Positions 45,183-54,934 of a stretch of DNA of 64,000 nt are shown one piece after another; the first letter of the stretch is position 1; the number at the start of each line of letters is the position of its first letter. The DNA is from Desulfobulbaceae bacterium. Its GTDB lineage: Bacteria > Desulfobacterota > Desulfobulbia > Desulfobulbales > Desulfocapsaceae. The notes beneath the pieces were generated by a model. It did not search any database. It was not told the origin of the DNA and was given only the letters and a program-made list of their open reading frames with translations. The stretch lies in NCBI GenBank assembly GCA_009773475.1, contig WSXV01000010.1, forward strand, positions 47,824 through 111,823. Reading direction: 5' to 3'. A program made the translations under genes and the position numbers.

Positions 45183-45437
45183 ATGAAGCATTTGCCAAAA
45201 AAAATCTGTCTCAGTTGTCGAAATTTCAGTCTTCATGAGATTGATTCCGGGAGCTGCAAGGTGATCAAGGGGCTAACCAGTTATCCGGTTAAGTCGGTGG
45301 ATGATACGTGTGCTCAGTGGCTGGATTGCGGTCAACAATATTTTATTAGAACCGGCTGGATTAAAGGGCGGATGGCCAAAGAGAAGGGAGAAAAGGTGAA
45401 TACCGAGACCGGGATTATCTGGAAAGCTGGACAATAG
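45183..45437 (+). CDS. Small cysteine-containing protein of unknown function
   Basis: An 84-residue soluble protein with five cysteines in the first 50 residues (C-x2-C at 9/12, then C25, C43 and C49), suggesting metal binding or a redox role. A GGGGA ribosome binding site precedes the ATG, and only 11 bases separate it from bioD, so it is probably co-transcribed. I do not recognise the family. The pattern CLSCRNF with a later DDTCAQW resembles short zinc-binding proteins of anaerobes, without specific support. Confidence 0.7.
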   Translation: MKHLPKKICLSCRNFSLHEIDSGSCKVIKGLTSYPVKSVDDTCAQWLDCGQQYFIRTGWIKGRMAKEKGEKVNTETGIIWKAGQ

Positions 45438-45446
45438 CATACCGCC

Positions 45447-45941
45447 ATGGGGATTGAGATAGAACGAAAGTTCCTGATAATAAGTAATGCGTGGCGAGAT
45501 CTTGCCGTGGGGATAGATTATCGTCAGGGCTATTTGTGTGCGAGCGGTGACCGGACAGTACGGGTGCGCATCGCAGGCGACAAGGCTTTTCTAACGATCA
45601 AGGGAAAGAGTAACGGAATCAGCCGGATGGAGTTCGAATACGCGATTCCGCTGGAAGATGCTAGGATGTTGCTTGCGGAGCTTTGTGAACAGCCGATTAT
45701 TGAGAAAAAAAGGTACCGAATCAACTATCAGGGATTTGTCTGGGAAGTTGATGAATTCTTTGGTGCCAATGCCGGTTTACTGGTGGCAGAGATCGAGCTT
45801 GCAGAAGAGGAACAGGTATTTGAAAAGCCGTCCTGGGTTGGGGCGGAGGTCAGTGACGATCGTCGCTATTCCAACGCTGGGCTGGTGAAGTATCCTTTCT
45901 CTTGCTGGGAGAAAAGGTCGGCCGCTGTGAATAATGAGTAA
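45447..45941 (+). CDS. CYTH-domain protein (triphosphate-tunnel metalloenzyme)
   Basis: A 164-residue single-domain enzyme. The defining N-terminal motif EIERKFL (residues 4-10) is followed by alternating charged strands (RTVRVRIAGDKAFLTIKGKS; RMEFEYAIP; KKRYRI; WEVDEFFGANAGLLVAEIEL) that line the tunnel of CYTH proteins. Bacterial members hydrolyse inorganic triphosphate, thiamine triphosphate or, in class IV, form cAMP; which applies cannot be told. It follows the small Cys protein by 9 bases. Confidence 0.9.
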   Translation: MGIEIERKFLIISNAWRDLAVGIDYRQGYLCASGDRTVRVRIAGDKAFLTIKGKSNGISRMEFEYAIPLEDARMLLAELCEQPIIEKKRYRINYQGFVWEVDEFFGANAGLLVAEIELAEEEQVFEKPSWVGAEVSDDRRYSNAGLVKYPFSCWEKRSAAVNNE

Positions 45942-45962
45942 GTGTGAGAATTGGAGTTTTCT

Positions 45963-46075
45963 GGAAGACGCCACCCATGAAACAGCCGGAAGGGATTGGT
46001 TGTTCCATGGGGCGGCATAAGAGTCCGTAAAAGACGTGAGCAAAAAGGGACTTGCTCACGTCTTAACGGGCTCTA
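45963..46075 (-). repeat. Stop-codon hairpin repeat, locus E: single unit after the K+ channel gene
   Basis: One unit only. The first hairpin is CCATGAAACAGCC against GGTTGTTCCATGG (two mismatches). It is followed by GGCGGCATAAGAGTCCGT, a 13-bp perfect stem AAGACGTGAGCAA/TTGCTCACGTCTT and ACGGGCTCT, a one-base variant of ACGGTCTCT. The TAG stop of the potassium channel (46073-46075, minus strand) is in the last block. It lies between convergent genes. Confidence 0.92.
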
Positions 46076-47110
46076 AATAATCTTCTCCAGCTCCTTAATC
46101 TTGGCGTAGTCACCTAAAACAATCAGGGTGTCGCCTTTCAGAATCACGCTGGTGGGATTGGGGTTGAACAGCATCTCGCCCTGATCTCGCTTGATGGCGA
46201 CAACGATCAGATTAAAGTCTCGACGAATATTGGAATCCATCAGACTGTAGTTGACCATCGCGCCATGGTCGGAGACGGCCAGCTCTTCCATGCGTAGGCC
46301 AAGTTCGCCTCCGTGTACAGTCAGGTCAATGAAATCGGTGACGGTTGGCCTCAGGATCTGCTGGGCCATCCGACAGGCCCCGATATAGTACGGCGAAATA
46401 ACCCTGTTAGCCCCGGCGCGCATCAGTTTGGTCTCTCCTCCCTCAATGCCGCTGGAACGGGCCATGATGTAGAGCTCGCTATTTAAACCGCGAGCCGACA
46501 GGGTGATATAAACATTGTCAGAGTCCGAGGAGACCACTGAAATCAGTCCTTTTGCCTTTTGCACTCCGGCCTTAAGCAGCATGTCGTCACTGGAGGCCTC
46601 GCCGTCAAGATAGAGGTAACCAAGTTCTGTCAACTCCTGTGTCACCTTGGGGTTATTTTCAACCACGACAAAGGGCTTATGGGCTTCATGAAGCAGATTG
46701 CAGATGACCCTGCCAATGCGCCCAAATCCGCAGATGATGTAGTGCCCAGAGAGGACTGTCACCTTTTTCTTCATATTTAATCTCCCGTAAATAGCGCGTA
46801 ACTCACCTTCCACCACTGCCTCGGTAATCTTGCTGAATGTCAGCATGACCAACCCCACCCCCACCAGGATCAGGGCCATGTTGAAGATTCTTCCCGTTGT
46901 ACTCAAGGGGAAAATCTCACCATATCCGATGGTGGTGATGGTGATCATGGTCATGTAAAGGCTGTCCATGAAACTGCTGTGTTCGATGAACATAAAACCA
47001 AATGTTCCGAATGAGAGAACAAACAACAGCATGAGCAGGATGGTGAGGGTCTTTGGCATATCTTCGTGGTTGTTCTTTTTATAAAAAAGGAATTCTTTTT
47101 TAGCCAGCAA
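46073..47110 (-). CDS. Ligand-gated potassium channel with RCK (TrkA-type) domains
   Basis: A 345-residue channel with two transmembrane helices around a pore loop whose filter is TTIGYGE, followed by an RCK domain with a Rossmann nucleotide site (SGHYIICGFGRIGRVICNLL) and a TrkA-C domain near the end (NPNPTSVILKGDTLIVLGDY). This is the layout of MthK/GsuK channels gated by Ca2+ or nucleotides. The open frame begins with TTG at 47110; an ATG at 47059 (MPKTLTILLM) would remove 17 charged residues and is possible. The gene ends at a TAG contributed by the hairpin repeat. Confidence 0.9.
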   Translation of the reverse strand: MLAKKEFLFYKKNNHEDMPKTLTILLMLLFVLSFGTFGFMFIEHSSFMDSLYMTMITITTIGYGEIFPLSTTGRIFNMALILVGVGLVMLTFSKITEAVVEGELRAIYGRLNMKKKVTVLSGHYIICGFGRIGRVICNLLHEAHKPFVVVENNPKVTQELTELGYLYLDGEASSDDMLLKAGVQKAKGLISVVSSDSDNVYITLSARGLNSELYIMARSSGIEGGETKLMRAGANRVISPYYIGACRMAQQILRPTVTDFIDLTVHGGELGLRMEELAVSDHGAMVNYSLMDSNIRRDFNLIVVAIKRDQGEMLFNPNPTSVILKGDTLIVLGDYAKIKELEKII

Positions 47111-47194
47111 CTATACACTTTTTTCCATGAAAGGGTATGTTGAATTATCATTTTTTTGTTTCATTCCATAAACACTCTTGCAAAGGGAGATGCC

Positions 47195-47941
47195 ATGAAC
47201 ACATACAGGATTCATCCCATCGTGATGGGGACTAAAATATTTGATAAAGGGATGATGACGTATCAGCTTGATTACGGCACACCCTATACCATTCCCATAT
47301 ACTGCTGGTATCTTGAAGGGGACGGAAAGAAGATTCTGGTGGATACCGGCGAGATGCGCCCGATCCAGTCAGCAGAGCGGGAAAAGAATATCGGTGGCCG
47401 TATCTATACCTTTGAGGAAGGATTGTCCAGATGGGGCCTGAAACCCGAAGATATTGATGTGGTTATTCACACCCATCTCCATGCCGATCATTGTGAGAAT
47501 GATTATAAATGTAAAAATGCGGTTTTTCATATCCATGAAAAGGAGCTGGAAGCCATTCATAACTGTCATCCCCTGGATTATCGTTATGTGGAAGATTATA
47601 TTTATGAAATTAAGGAAAATGGACAGATCCGGCCGATTAGTTGTGATGGTGAGATTGCGCCCGGGATTTCGGTGGTACATACCCCGGCCCATAGTCCGGG
47701 TGGGTTGACCGTACTCATCGATACCAAACTTGGGAAAGCTGCAATTGCCGGATTTTGTGTGATTCGCGAGAATTTTGAGCCGCCGCCTGCCATCCGTGCC
47801 ATGGAGATGGAGGTGATTCCGCCGGGAACCAGCATAAATACCTATGATGCCTATGATATCCTGATGCGGGTCAAAGGGATGGCTGATATTATTCTCCCCT
47901 TACACGAGCCGGAATTTGCTGCAGTCGACACCATTGGCTGA
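47195..47941 (+). CDS. Metallo-beta-lactamase-fold hydrolase, lactonase-like
   Basis: From ATG 47195 (AAGGGAG upstream) it has 248 residues. The binuclear zinc motif is complete: HTHLHADH at about 103-110, then a later H (HTPAHSPGGL) and C-terminal H (LPLHEPEF). The overall pattern (YCWYLEGDGKKILVDTGEM) is that of N-acyl-homoserine-lactonase-like proteins, but the usual Asp ligand region reads AAIAGFCVI, so catalysis may differ. The substrate is unknown. It overlaps no real gene; rmuC follows 37 bases later. Confidence 0.85.
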   Translation: MNTYRIHPIVMGTKIFDKGMMTYQLDYGTPYTIPIYCWYLEGDGKKILVDTGEMRPIQSAEREKNIGGRIYTFEEGLSRWGLKPEDIDVVIHTHLHADHCENDYKCKNAVFHIHEKELEAIHNCHPLDYRYVEDYIYEIKENGQIRPISCDGEIAPGISVVHTPAHSPGGLTVLIDTKLGKAAIAGFCVIRENFEPPPAIRAMEMEVIPPGTSINTYDAYDILMRVKGMADIILPLHEPEFAAVDTIG

Positions 47942-47978
47942 AAATGCTTACTATTACAATGAAAATAGGTGCTTTTTG

Positions 47979-49505
47979 ATGGATATTCTGACATCCGCCC
48001 CCATTCTTCTGTTGGTGGTCGTAATTGTTCTTCTGGCTTTGATTCTGAAAAAGGTGGCTGGACAGATTGATTCTGTTGCTATGGCCGCTCGTTTTGATAA
48101 CCTGCTCAGGAGTCAGGAACGTGGAGAATTAAAGACTCACGAGGAAATGGCCAGGAGTCGCGAGGAGTTGGGCCGGATGGCCCGTGAGCAGCGCCAGGAG
48201 ATTATGGCGGCCTTTGCGACCTTCGGTGCCTCTGTGACCCAACGGATGACTGATGTTTCCGGCTTCCAAAAGGGTCAGCTGGATTTGTTCTCTGAACAGC
48301 TTGCTGCCTTTGCCCGAGTAAGCCATGATCGGCTTGACGGGATGCGTGCCGAGTCCTCCACCAGCAGCAAACAACTTCGGCAAGAGGTGATAGCCGCCCT
48401 GACCGGGATCGCGGAAAGCAGTACCAAGACCATGGGTGAGTTGGCCCAGGTACAGAAAGTGCAGCTTGAAGGAGTGTCGACTGTGATTGCCAGACTGGCC
48501 GAGTCCAATGATAAAAAGCTGGAAGCACTTAGATTGACGGTGGAGGCGAAGTTGCAGGCTATGCAAGTCGATAGTGCCAGACAGCTTGACCTGATGCGGC
48601 AGACCGTTGATGAAAAACTCCAGGGGACCCTTGAAAAACGATTGGGGGAATCCTTCAAACAGGTCAGTGAACGGCTGGAGCTTGTGCACAAAGGGCTTGG
48701 TGAGATGCAGAGTTTAGCAATCGGAGTGGGTGATCTCAAAAAAGTGCTGACCAATGTCAAGACCCGTGGTACCTGGGGAGAGGTTCAGCTTGGGGCATTG
48801 CTCGAACAGGTGCTTCATCCCGATCAGTTTGCCGTGAATGTGGCCACCAAGGGCAATGGCGAGCGGGTTGAATTTGCCATCAAATTGCCGGGGCAGGGAA
48901 TAAATGCAGAGGATGTTGTATGGCTGCCCATTGATGCCAAATTTCCCATCGAAGATTATCAACGACTGATTGATTGTCAGGAAGCGGGAGACATCGCAGG
49001 GATAGAGCTTGCTGGGAGGCAGTTGGAAAACCGGGTAAAAGGGTGTGCCGGTGATATCTGCCGAAAGTATTTGAATCCGCCGGCAACGACCGATTTTGCC
49101 ATCCTGTTCCTGCCCATCGAAGGTCTTTTTGCTGAGGTTATCCGTCGGACAGCGTTGGTGGAATTGATCCAGCGCCAGTTTCGGGTGGTCATTGCCGGTC
49201 CCACGACTCTGTGGTCCATTTTGAACAGTTTGCAGATGGGGTTCCGAACCCTAGCCATTCAAAATCGCTCCAGCGAGGTCTGGAATCTTTTAGCAGCGGT
49301 CAAGACTGAGTGGACCAGGTACGGTGATGTTCTCGAGGCTGTGCAGAAAAAACTGCAGCAGGCTTCAGAAACCATCGAAAAGGTACACGTTCGTTCGCGG
49401 GCGGTGGGGAAAAAATTAAAGGATGTGCAGGGACTTTCGGTAAGTGAGGCTGCAACTTCACTTGCCCTTGATGTCTTTGAGGATGACAGTCGTTCCGTTA
49501 TGTGA
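47979..49505 (+). CDS. rmuC: DNA recombination protein RmuC homologue
   Basis: Membrane-anchored protein linked to limiting rearrangements at inverted repeats. From ATG 47979 it has 508 residues: an N-terminal transmembrane helix (LLLVVVIVLLALILKKVAG), a long coiled coil (about 40-250) and the conserved nuclease-like RmuC domain (about 265-440) with WGEVQLGALLEQVLHPDQF, LPIDAKFPIEDYQRLI and FLPIEGLFAEVIRR. The ORF stays open back to 47916 in frame, but ATG 47979 is the first position with the family start. Confidence 0.93.
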   Translation: MDILTSAPILLLVVVIVLLALILKKVAGQIDSVAMAARFDNLLRSQERGELKTHEEMARSREELGRMAREQRQEIMAAFATFGASVTQRMTDVSGFQKGQLDLFSEQLAAFARVSHDRLDGMRAESSTSSKQLRQEVIAALTGIAESSTKTMGELAQVQKVQLEGVSTVIARLAESNDKKLEALRLTVEAKLQAMQVDSARQLDLMRQTVDEKLQGTLEKRLGESFKQVSERLELVHKGLGEMQSLAIGVGDLKKVLTNVKTRGTWGEVQLGALLEQVLHPDQFAVNVATKGNGERVEFAIKLPGQGINAEDVVWLPIDAKFPIEDYQRLIDCQEAGDIAGIELAGRQLENRVKGCAGDICRKYLNPPATTDFAILFLPIEGLFAEVIRRTALVELIQRQFRVVIAGPTTLWSILNSLQMGFRTLAIQNRSSEVWNLLAAVKTEWTRYGDVLEAVQKKLQQASETIEKVHVRSRAVGKKLKDVQGLSVSEAATSLALDVFEDDSRSVM

Positions 49506-49600
49506 GAAGATAAACGGACTTTCTCCTGAAATTCTGAGCCTCGGACCACGTTGGTAGTGCATGCCACTGTACAAATATAAATTTTATCGGGCAATTTCTT

Positions 49601-50530
49601 ATGGATGTAGAAAAGAAAGAAGAAATACTGAAAAGTGTGCAGAAAAAACTTACCTTTTTCTTTCCTGAATTTGCCGGGTTGTACACTCCCCAAGCCATTG
49701 AAGATGGTATCGATGATGGGGAAATCCTGATAAAAGCGAGGGATCTCCTTCCCTATCTGCAAAGCGCATTTTTTGATAATAAAGTTTTTGAGGTAGAGCT
49801 GGATGGAATGACCTGGGTTTATTTCAGCCGAGTTCATGATGATCTTCCTGATCTTATTGAGGAAACGGTGGAGGGAGAAATTGTCCTTCGAGAGCCTGAC
49901 TACACGCCGGGTGATTATTTGAAAAAGATGACGCATCTTATTTGCCTGCCGCTGGAGTCAGGGATGGGGAATTTAAAGATTCGTAACAGCCAGAGGATCA
50001 TGCTTCGTTTTTTCACTTCTACCTGTGCCATTGAAATGGGGACTGTCTTGCAGGATTTAGTTGTCGTCCGTGATCTTCCCGTCTTACGGTTTGGTTTTCC
50101 AGTGATAGGTCGTCAGGTGAAGGGTGTCAGGGCTTATCGGGCAAAAATGCCGGAGGAGGGAGGCTTTAGTTTGTTTATAGAAGGTAAGCACAAACGACCA
50201 AGCATGACATGTCGGCCCATTGATATCAGCTTCCTGGGAATGTCTTTTGCTGTATCAAAAGAGGATCAGAAGTTGTTTCGTGTAGATGAAACATGCCGTA
50301 TTCGTTTGTTTCAGGATGAAGAGATGAAGGTGCAATTGAGTTGTACGGTTCGTAGTATTGCCAAGGTGCGGGGCCACAAGGGGACGGAATTTACTTGTGG
50401 CCTCCAGTTTGATCTGCCCACCCGTTCTGCTGCCTCTGCCGTTGAAGACATTGTGACCATGGTGCAGAGAGACCATCTGAAAGAGCTTGCCGAAAAATCT
50501 GAAGAACTTGGAATCTCGCTGATTCAATAA
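49601..50530 (+). CDS. PilZ-domain protein with an N-terminal regulatory region
   Basis: A 309-residue cytoplasmic protein. The C-terminal part (about 200-295) has PilZ features: an arginine-rich start (KHKRPSMTCRPID), the D-x-S-x-x-G motif as DISFLG, and a closing CGLQFDLPT strand, consistent with cyclic-di-GMP binding. Residues 1-190 resemble YcgR-N-like flagellar brake regions only loosely (strand-rich, with LRFGFPVIGRQVKGVRAYRA). A C-terminal helix (VEDIVTMVQRDHLKEL) follows. With the flagellar cluster in the same window, a role in motility control is plausible but inferred. Confidence 0.78.
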   Translation: MDVEKKEEILKSVQKKLTFFFPEFAGLYTPQAIEDGIDDGEILIKARDLLPYLQSAFFDNKVFEVELDGMTWVYFSRVHDDLPDLIEETVEGEIVLREPDYTPGDYLKKMTHLICLPLESGMGNLKIRNSQRIMLRFFTSTCAIEMGTVLQDLVVVRDLPVLRFGFPVIGRQVKGVRAYRAKMPEEGGFSLFIEGKHKRPSMTCRPIDISFLGMSFAVSKEDQKLFRVDETCRIRLFQDEEMKVQLSCTVRSIAKVRGHKGTEFTCGLQFDLPTRSAASAVEDIVTMVQRDHLKELAEKSEELGISLIQ

Positions 50531-50682
50531 GGTGTCTTCCTCTGGCTTCCCTTGGCCATTCATGGCCTTCTCAAGGTGAAGTGAGAACTGGGGAAGACGA
50601 TCAGGAGGTACAGAGTGGTGATAGAAAGTGTTCGAAGGATAAAACCAGTGCCTTGAACGGAGAGTAAATTGCGTTTAAGGAG

Positions 50683-51951
50683 TTATGGTGATTTCACCGC
50701 AGCTATGGTCTGTAGTTCCAGCTTCGAAGCGAGGATACGAAGGAGCTCATCGCGGTTGTTCTGGGGCTGGTTGAGAAGAATAACAAAAGGTACATCCTCT
50801 TGCTGCGGGATGTATCCGGCGTAACAATAGACACCTGTTAATGTTCCTGATTTGAGGGGGATGCCGTTTTTTACCGGCAGCAGATCCTTGAAAGGAGCAA
50901 ATTTCTGTAAGGCTAGTATCATCGCTCTGGGGGTAATCCGGTTTTGCCGTGAAAGGCCGGAGCCTTCAACCATCAAAAGTTCTGAGGCCGACAACTCCAG
51001 GTTTTCTCCAATAAAAATCCGTATCGCCTCCCTGGCCTTATCCCAGGTGGCGGGGGCGCCAAAGCGATCAGAACCGCAGGCGAGAAAGAGCTGGTTGGCG
51101 ACAAAGTTGTTCGAGTATTTCAGGCAGAGCCGGAGCATCTCGGCTACTGTTTTCTCTGACCAGCAGGTAAGCAAGGGGATGGCATCAGCAGGTGTCTGCC
51201 TCACCAGGAGTTTTCCCCGGATCTGAATCTGTTGCCTGTCCATCAGAGCTGCAAAGAGTTCGCCGGTATAGCGTTGGGTGTTGGAGAGATTCCCGGTGGT
51301 CGGATAGGCGTTGACGTTGACGTGGTAATGTCCAGGAGGCAAGGCTGCCCCTATTTTCTGCATCATCGGCAGAAAGGGCACTTTCGGATCATCCGGGGAA
51401 ACACTGCGGTCGGGATTCACCCGGATGGCAATGGCATTGAAGTTCACTGCCAGAGCGCTGTTCCAGGCGTCATAGGGGTTGGTGGTGTTATCGTTGCCGT
51501 CGGCCTGACTGTCGATGGCAAAAGCACTTTCATCGAGGATCAGATTGTTGATTCGGCGAAGTCCTGAGTCATGGAGCTTCTGGACAATAGTCCTGATATT
51601 TTCGGTGAGTAGAAAAGGGTCGCCATTGCCTTGGATATAGAGATTATCCTGGTCATCTTGGAATATCCGGGTGGCAAAACGATGATCCGGCCCCAGAATG
51701 GTAAGGGCCGCAAGGCTGGTGATAATTTTCAGCGTTGAAGCCGGGACAAAGGGGACTTCACTGTTCTCGGCATCGATTATCTGGTTATTCATTGCCAGGG
51801 CATACCCACCCTGGTGGATGTAGTTTGTGGCAGGAGCGGTCGGGGGCTCCTGGCCTGCATGGAGCAGGCCGGGAGCTTTCATCAGGGTCAAGCAGGAAAA
51901 AAGGACAGCGGTCAGCAGCAGTACTGCCGTCCTGGAGTGCAACAGATTCAT
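50683..51951 (-). CDS. dacB: D-alanyl-D-alanine carboxypeptidase/endopeptidase, PBP4 type
   Basis: Periplasmic S13-family enzyme that trims or opens peptidoglycan cross-links. The protein has 422 residues with a signal peptide (about 1-32). All three active-site motifs are present: S72-T-L-K75 (PASTLKII), the Y-S-N-N motif and K-S-G (LKSGTLTGVY). An inserted domain between the first two motifs is characteristic of PBP4. Its ATG overlaps the trpB2 stop by one base (TAATG), so the two are translated as a coupled pair, an unusual partnership. Confidence 0.92.
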   Translation of the reverse strand: MNLLHSRTAVLLLTAVLFSCLTLMKAPGLLHAGQEPPTAPATNYIHQGGYALAMNNQIIDAENSEVPFVPASTLKIITSLAALTILGPDHRFATRIFQDDQDNLYIQGNGDPFLLTENIRTIVQKLHDSGLRRINNLILDESAFAIDSQADGNDNTTNPYDAWNSALAVNFNAIAIRVNPDRSVSPDDPKVPFLPMMQKIGAALPPGHYHVNVNAYPTTGNLSNTQRYTGELFAALMDRQQIQIRGKLLVRQTPADAIPLLTCWSEKTVAEMLRLCLKYSNNFVANQLFLACGSDRFGAPATWDKAREAIRIFIGENLELSASELLMVEGSGLSRQNRITPRAMILALQKFAPFKDLLPVKNGIPLKSGTLTGVYCYAGYIPQQEDVPFVILLNQPQNNRDELLRILASKLELQTIAAVKSP

Positions 51952-53294
51952 TATATCTGTGGCAGTCGGGCCAGAGATTTGGCAATTTCTTCTTCCGGAT
52001 AATCATAGTTGAACAGGTCGCCGGAGAAGTACTTGTCATAGGAGGCCATATCGATCAGGCCATGGCCGGAGAAGTTGAAGAGGATGGTTTGGGGATCATT
52101 CTTGTCCCGCATGGCCTCGATGATCGCGCCGCGGATCGCATGGCAGGTCTCTGGAGCCGGGATGATGCCTTCAGTGCGGGCAAAGAGAACGCCGGCCTCA
52201 AAGCACTCAAGCTGATGGACCTTCATGGGCTCAATGATTTTTTCCCGTACCAAGGCGGAAACAATGGGCGCCATGCCATGATAACGCAGGCCGCCGGCAT
52301 GGATTCCTGGTGGAATGAAGTCGTGTCCCAGGGTGTACATGTAGAGAAGGGGTGTGGTCTGGGCCACATCGCCAAAATCGTAGGCCAGTTTACCCATGGT
52401 CAGAGACGGACAGGAAGAGGGCTCGACGCCGACAAAACGGATTTTCTTCCCTTCCAGGTAGTCGGTCAGATAGGGAACAGCAAGCCCGGCGAAGTTGGAA
52501 CCGCCACCGCAGCAGCCGACGATAACATCGGGATAATCCCCGGCAAGTTCCATCTGTTTTTTGGCCTCAAGGCCAATGATGGACTGATGCAGGACGACGT
52601 GGTTGAGCACGGAGCCCAGGGCGTACTTGGTATCTTCTCGGGAGAAAGCATCTTCAATGGCCTCGGAGATGGCGATGCCTAAGGAGCCGGCGGTATCTGG
52701 ATATTCCGCTCTGATCTTGCGGCCGATATTGGTGTCTTCACTGGGACTGGAAACGACGTCGGCCCCGAAGGTTTTCATCATGGATTTGCGGTAGGGCTTC
52801 TGGTCAAAGGAGACCCGAACCATATAGACTTTGCATTCCAGGCCAAACTTGCCGGCGGCAAAGGACAGGGCACTGCCCCATTGACCGGCGCCTGTCTCTG
52901 TGGAAAGACGCTTAACCCCTTCGCGAGCATTGTAATAGGCCTGGGCAACGGCGCTGTTTGGCTTGTGTGAACCAACCGGTGAGACCCCTTCATTTTTGTA
53001 ATAGATCTTGGCCTTAGTACCGAGGGCCTTTTCCAGACTGTAGGCTCGTACCACCGGGGATGGACGCCAGATCTTCAAAACGTCTAACACCTCTTCGGGA
53101 ATGTCGATGAATCGCTCAGATGACATCTCCTGTTCAAGCAGGCCCATGGGGAAGATGGCCCCTAATTTTTCCGGACTCATGGGTTGTTTGGTGACCGGGT
53201 CCAACGGCGGCAGCAGACCACCTGGAAGATCGGGGACCACGTTGTACCATTGGGTGGGCATCTCATCATCGCGCAGAACTATTTTCTTGATCAC
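51951..53294 (-). CDS. Tryptophan synthase beta-like protein, TrpB2 type
   Basis: PLP enzyme of the TrpB2 subfamily, which converts indole and serine (or O-phosphoserine) to tryptophan without TrpA. The protein has 447 residues, longer than TrpB1 at the N terminus. The PLP lysine is K111 in [10 protein letters not shown]. The phosphate loop is [11 protein letters not shown]. The start is GTG at 53294 with a strong AAAGGAG upstream. No other trp gene is nearby, so it may salvage indole. It is translationally coupled to dacB. Confidence 0.93.
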   Translation of the reverse strand: MIKKIVLRDDEMPTQWYNVVPDLPGGLLPPLDPVTKQPMSPEKLGAIFPMGLLEQEMSSERFIDIPEEVLDVLKIWRPSPVVRAYSLEKALGTKAKIYYKNEGVSPVGSHKPNSAVAQAYYNAREGVKRLSTETGAGQWGSALSFAAGKFGLECKVYMVRVSFDQKPYRKSMMKTFGADVVSSPSEDTNIGRKIRAEYPDTAGSLGIAISEAIEDAFSREDTKYALGSVLNHVVLHQSIIGLEAKKQMELAGDYPDVIVGCCGGGSNFAGLAVPYLTDYLEGKKIRFVGVEPSSCPSLTMGKLAYDFGDVAQTTPLLYMYTLGHDFIPPGIHAGGLRYHGMAPIVSALVREKIIEPMKVHQLECFEAGVLFARTEGIIPAPETCHAIRGAIIEAMRDKNDPQTILFNFSGHGLIDMASYDKYFSGDLFNYDYPEEEIAKSLARLPQI

Positions 53295-53724
53295 GGTATT
53301 CTCCTTTCATGGTGTTTAATAAGGGGTCTAGACTGGAGACCTGGAAACATTACAAAATGAACCTCCTCGGTAGCATATTCACGCTGAATTTGCAACGATT
53401 GTGAAAATTATTATGACTGTTGTCGCCGTGCTTATGCCGCTTTGATTCAAGGGGTAGCTCACTTTCGCCAGCCCATATTTTTTAAGAAAGGAGTGGGCTT
53501 ATTGGCTGAATCTTAGGAGAAGCCTAACAGATTTCATCTAACAGGCTATTGAGGGACATTCGAAGGGGTAAAACATTCGTTGACGATGGCAGAGAATGGA
53601 AGCTGCCGGGAGGTGAACGGGTAGAAGGGGGAGGGAATGACTACCGGGACCCGACTCCTGAAACATAAAACTCTCAGAAATCGGTCCCGGCGTGCTGTAA
53701 CTCACTTGATTACGAGTATCCCTC
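53295..53724. other. Gene-free region with a large inverted repeat
   Basis: No gene is supported over 430 bases. CCGGGACCCGA (53644-53654) pairs with TCGGTCCCGG (53681-53690). A smaller CTGA/TCAG pair sits inside, giving a long hairpin just after the next minus-strand gene's stop, without a T-run. A lone CTTATGCCGC near 53429 resembles a piece of the dispersed repeat but has no partner arms. Confidence 0.55.
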
Positions 53725-54822
53725 TCAGGCCACCAGATCCACCTGCTGGATGGTGCCCACGGTTCCGTTCTCATTGACAAAAATTCCGCTGGAACGTACC
53801 TGGCCCTGCAAAGTATTTTCTCCATCTTTGATGGAGAAGGGGGTGCTGACCTGCCCCAGATAGATGGCCCCGATGCCTTGTTGGCCGAGGGCGATCAGGG
53901 TATCTTTGCCGTCGGTATCCTTGCTCCAGATACGCAGGCCGGAATAGATGGAGTCATTTTCGTCGATCCAGTTATTGCCATCAAGGTCATAGGCTGCAAG
54001 TTCACTAAAGCCATTGCCGCTTTGGGCTCCAAAAAGTTCAGAACCATTATTGATGGTCCCGTCATTATTTTTGTCCAAGGCTAAAAATCCGCTGCCATTA
54101 TTAACAAAAGATATCTGGTCATCCCGGCCGTCGGAATCAATGTCAAAGGAGAATTTTGTCTGAGTCAGTTCTGCTGCATTGCCGCCGAAATTAATGATCA
54201 ACGGGTCCTTCAGGACGGCATCACCTTCTCTGATGCTGACACTCTGTTCTGCATAAAATTCCCGGCTCATGTTCAGCTGCACAGAAAAGTCAATCTCCTG
54301 ACCATCTTCAGTAATAATTTTTCCTTCGGCGGCAAATCCGGTGGATTCGTATTCATGATGGGATTCAGAATATTCATAGATGAGGCCGGAGCCTGTAAGT
54401 GCAGGTTCGGCAGGAGCAGCGGTTTCAGGAGGTGTCCAGTTTGGGGTTGGCTGGCTGGCAGTTACCTGGGCCACAGCGTTTTCAGGGGTGCTCAGGCGAA
54501 GCTGCTTACCGAGAATACGTCCGAACAAAGACTTTAAAATTCGCATGTTCAGATCACCCATGATTTCATCTTCTTCGGTCGATGGTTCATCCACGGCCTT
54601 GGCTGATTGCGCCTGCATGGCCTCAGCGGAGATAGAGACTCTGGATGATTTTTCCGAATGGACATGGTGGTGCAGTCGCATCTCGCGGCCCCGGCCTTCA
54701 TTGTCGGTGGTGGTTTTTTGTTTCTGCCCCTGATCCCAGACAGTTAGGGATTCTCTTTTCTGGTGCTGTTCAACGGAGATATGGTTGGAGTAGAGCTGAA
54801 TGGCGGATTCGGCGATTTTCAT
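53725..54822 (-). CDS. EF-hand-like calcium-binding-repeat protein in the flagellar regulon
   Basis: A 365-residue protein without a signal peptide or transmembrane segment. Residues 1-130 are charged and Ser/Gln-rich (HHHVHSEKSSRVSISAEAMQ). The C-terminal half carries Asp-rich loops typical of EF-hand or dockerin-like Ca sites: DIDSDGRDD, DKNNDGTIN and DLDGNNWID, spaced about 30-45 residues apart. The sequence ends in a strand-rich domain. GGGAGG precedes the ATG. A near-perfect sigma-28 promoter lies upstream, implying co-expression with late flagellar genes. The function is unknown; flagellum-exported or cell-surface protein is possible. Confidence 0.8.
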   Translation of the reverse strand: MKIAESAIQLYSNHISVEQHQKRESLTVWDQGQKQKTTTDNEGRGREMRLHHHVHSEKSSRVSISAEAMQAQSAKAVDEPSTEEDEIMGDLNMRILKSLFGRILGKQLRLSTPENAVAQVTASQPTPNWTPPETAAPAEPALTGSGLIYEYSESHHEYESTGFAAEGKIITEDGQEIDFSVQLNMSREFYAEQSVSIREGDAVLKDPLIINFGGNAAELTQTKFSFDIDSDGRDDQISFVNNGSGFLALDKNNDGTINNGSELFGAQSGNGFSELAAYDLDGNNWIDENDSIYSGLRIWSKDTDGKDTLIALGQQGIGAIYLGQVSTPFSIKDGENTLQGQVRSSGIFVNENGTVGTIQQVDLVA

Positions 54823-54914
54823 GGCAGGCCCTCCCTGGCTTTCATGAATAACGAATGGGAATGGAAGTGTGCTGATGTCAGCAGTCGTCCTTGACAGTTG
54901 ACATCATTATTGGT

Positions 54915-54934
54915 CGATAGATTCTAATCTATCG
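54915..54934. promoter_or_regulatory. Palindrome overlapping the sigma-28 promoter
   Basis: CGATAGAT-TCTA-ATCTATCG: two perfect 8-base arms. It shares CTATCG with the -10 element of the sigma-28 promoter of the calcium-binding-repeat gene. It may be an operator or simply a hairpin at the start of the transcript. Confidence 0.5.

Noticed and set aside
49259..49936. Minus-strand 225-residue frame opposite rmuC and the PilZ gene
   Set aside because: It spans the end of one real gene and the start of another on the other strand, and has no family features.
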